Assembly: GCA_002441135.1 (NCBI GenBank)
Contig: DJVJ01000043.1
Coordinates: 28,096-61,130, forward strand
DNA: 33,035 nt
Reading direction: 5' to 3'
Source: Caryophanales bacterium UBA6259
Lineage (GTDB): Bacteria > Bacillota > Bacilli > Tepidibacillales > Tepidibacillaceae
A model generated the notes under the pieces. That model had not been told where the DNA came from. It saw only the letters and a program-made list of their open reading frames with translations, and did not search any database. Within the stretch, counting starts at the first letter, position 1; each line of letters opens with the position of its first letter. Both the position numbers and the translations under genes were made by a program. Positions 32,807 to 33,035 of this stretch are shown one piece after another.

Positions 32807-33035
32807 CCCACCCACGCCTGCTTCGCATGCTGGGTTCGAATCCCTTTATCGATGAACTAACTGTTGGTGACCCGTAGGGGATACACTCGCTTTGCTCGTG
32901 ACTCCAACATCGGTTCTCTGCGTCGCATATTAACGCTCCTTGTTCACCGTGTTTCCGACCCACCCACGCCTGCTTCGCATGCTGGGTTCGAATCCCTTTA
33001 TCGATGAACTATACTGTTGGTGACCCGTAGGGGAT
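32807..33035. repeat. Direct repeat of 152-base period made of tRNA-like fragments
   Basis: A block of 76 bases (32807-32882) recurs at 32959-33035 with a single one-base indel. Each block holds a T-arm-like GGGTTCGAATCCC and, about 20 bases on, TGGTGACCCGTAGGGGAT, which on the reverse strand looks like a tRNA 3' acceptor end with CCA. No full cloverleaf is present. The repeat runs to the window edge, so more units or a tRNA/rRNA cluster may follow. Confidence 0.8.

Overview
The window reads as chromosome from a low-GC Gram-positive bacterium of the order Bacillales. The main evidence is an intact walR-walK-walH-walI-walJ cluster with htrA and rlmH nearby, a group that sits close to the replication origin in Bacillus and Staphylococcus. 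Strong AGGAGG ribosome sites, frequent TTG/GTG starts and sigma-A type promoters agree. I cannot name the genus from sequence alone.

Layout. 1-440: the N-terminal part of a TnpB (IS605/IS1341-type) gene cut by the window edge, with an AT-rich tandem repeat. 0.5-3.6 kb: a short-chain fatty acid permease (AtoE type) divergent from a two-subunit 3-oxoacid CoA-transferase (scoAB), so probably uptake and activation of acetoacetate or butyrate. 3.6-5.8 kb: an orphan soluble GAF-GAF-PAS histidine kinase. 6.0-14.6 kb: an accessory region with a creatininase-family protein whose metal ligands look altered, a radical SAM protein, a secreted stalk-domain protein, an unrecognised protein made of two similar halves, an APH-type phosphotransferase preceded by an apparent transcription attenuator, a P-loop kinase, and an MFS exporter co-transcribed with its TetR regulator. 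Four copies of a palindromic repeat are scattered through this part. 14.8-15.3 kb: rlmH. A diverged copy of the rlmH 3' end lies 2.9 kb away at 11938-11962, in the manner of an SCC-type attachment-site pair around the kinase/TetR/MFS block.

15.7-23.2 kb: a YjiH-type membrane protein, the threonine-degradation pair kbl-tdh, and a Fur-controlled ferric iron ABC transporter (binding protein, fused permease, ATPase). These sit between rlmH and htrA, which are neighbours in B. subtilis. 23.3-30.3 kb: htrA and the Wal operon, with a small opposing gene between walJ and htrA. 30.5-32.6 kb: a LysM-G5-M23 cell-wall endopeptidase and a small stress-like protein. The end of the window carries tRNA-Phe and a 152-base-period repeat made of tRNA-like fragments.

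Functionally the right half is cell-wall homeostasis: WalKR sensing, its WalH/WalI modulators, a DNA exonuclease-like MBL protein, HtrA and an M23 hydrolase. The left and middle hold metabolic, iron and resistance-like cargo. The observations most worth following are the rlmH attachment-like duplication, the attenuator ahead of the phosphotransferase gene, the covarying palindromes, and the duplicated 188-residue protein.
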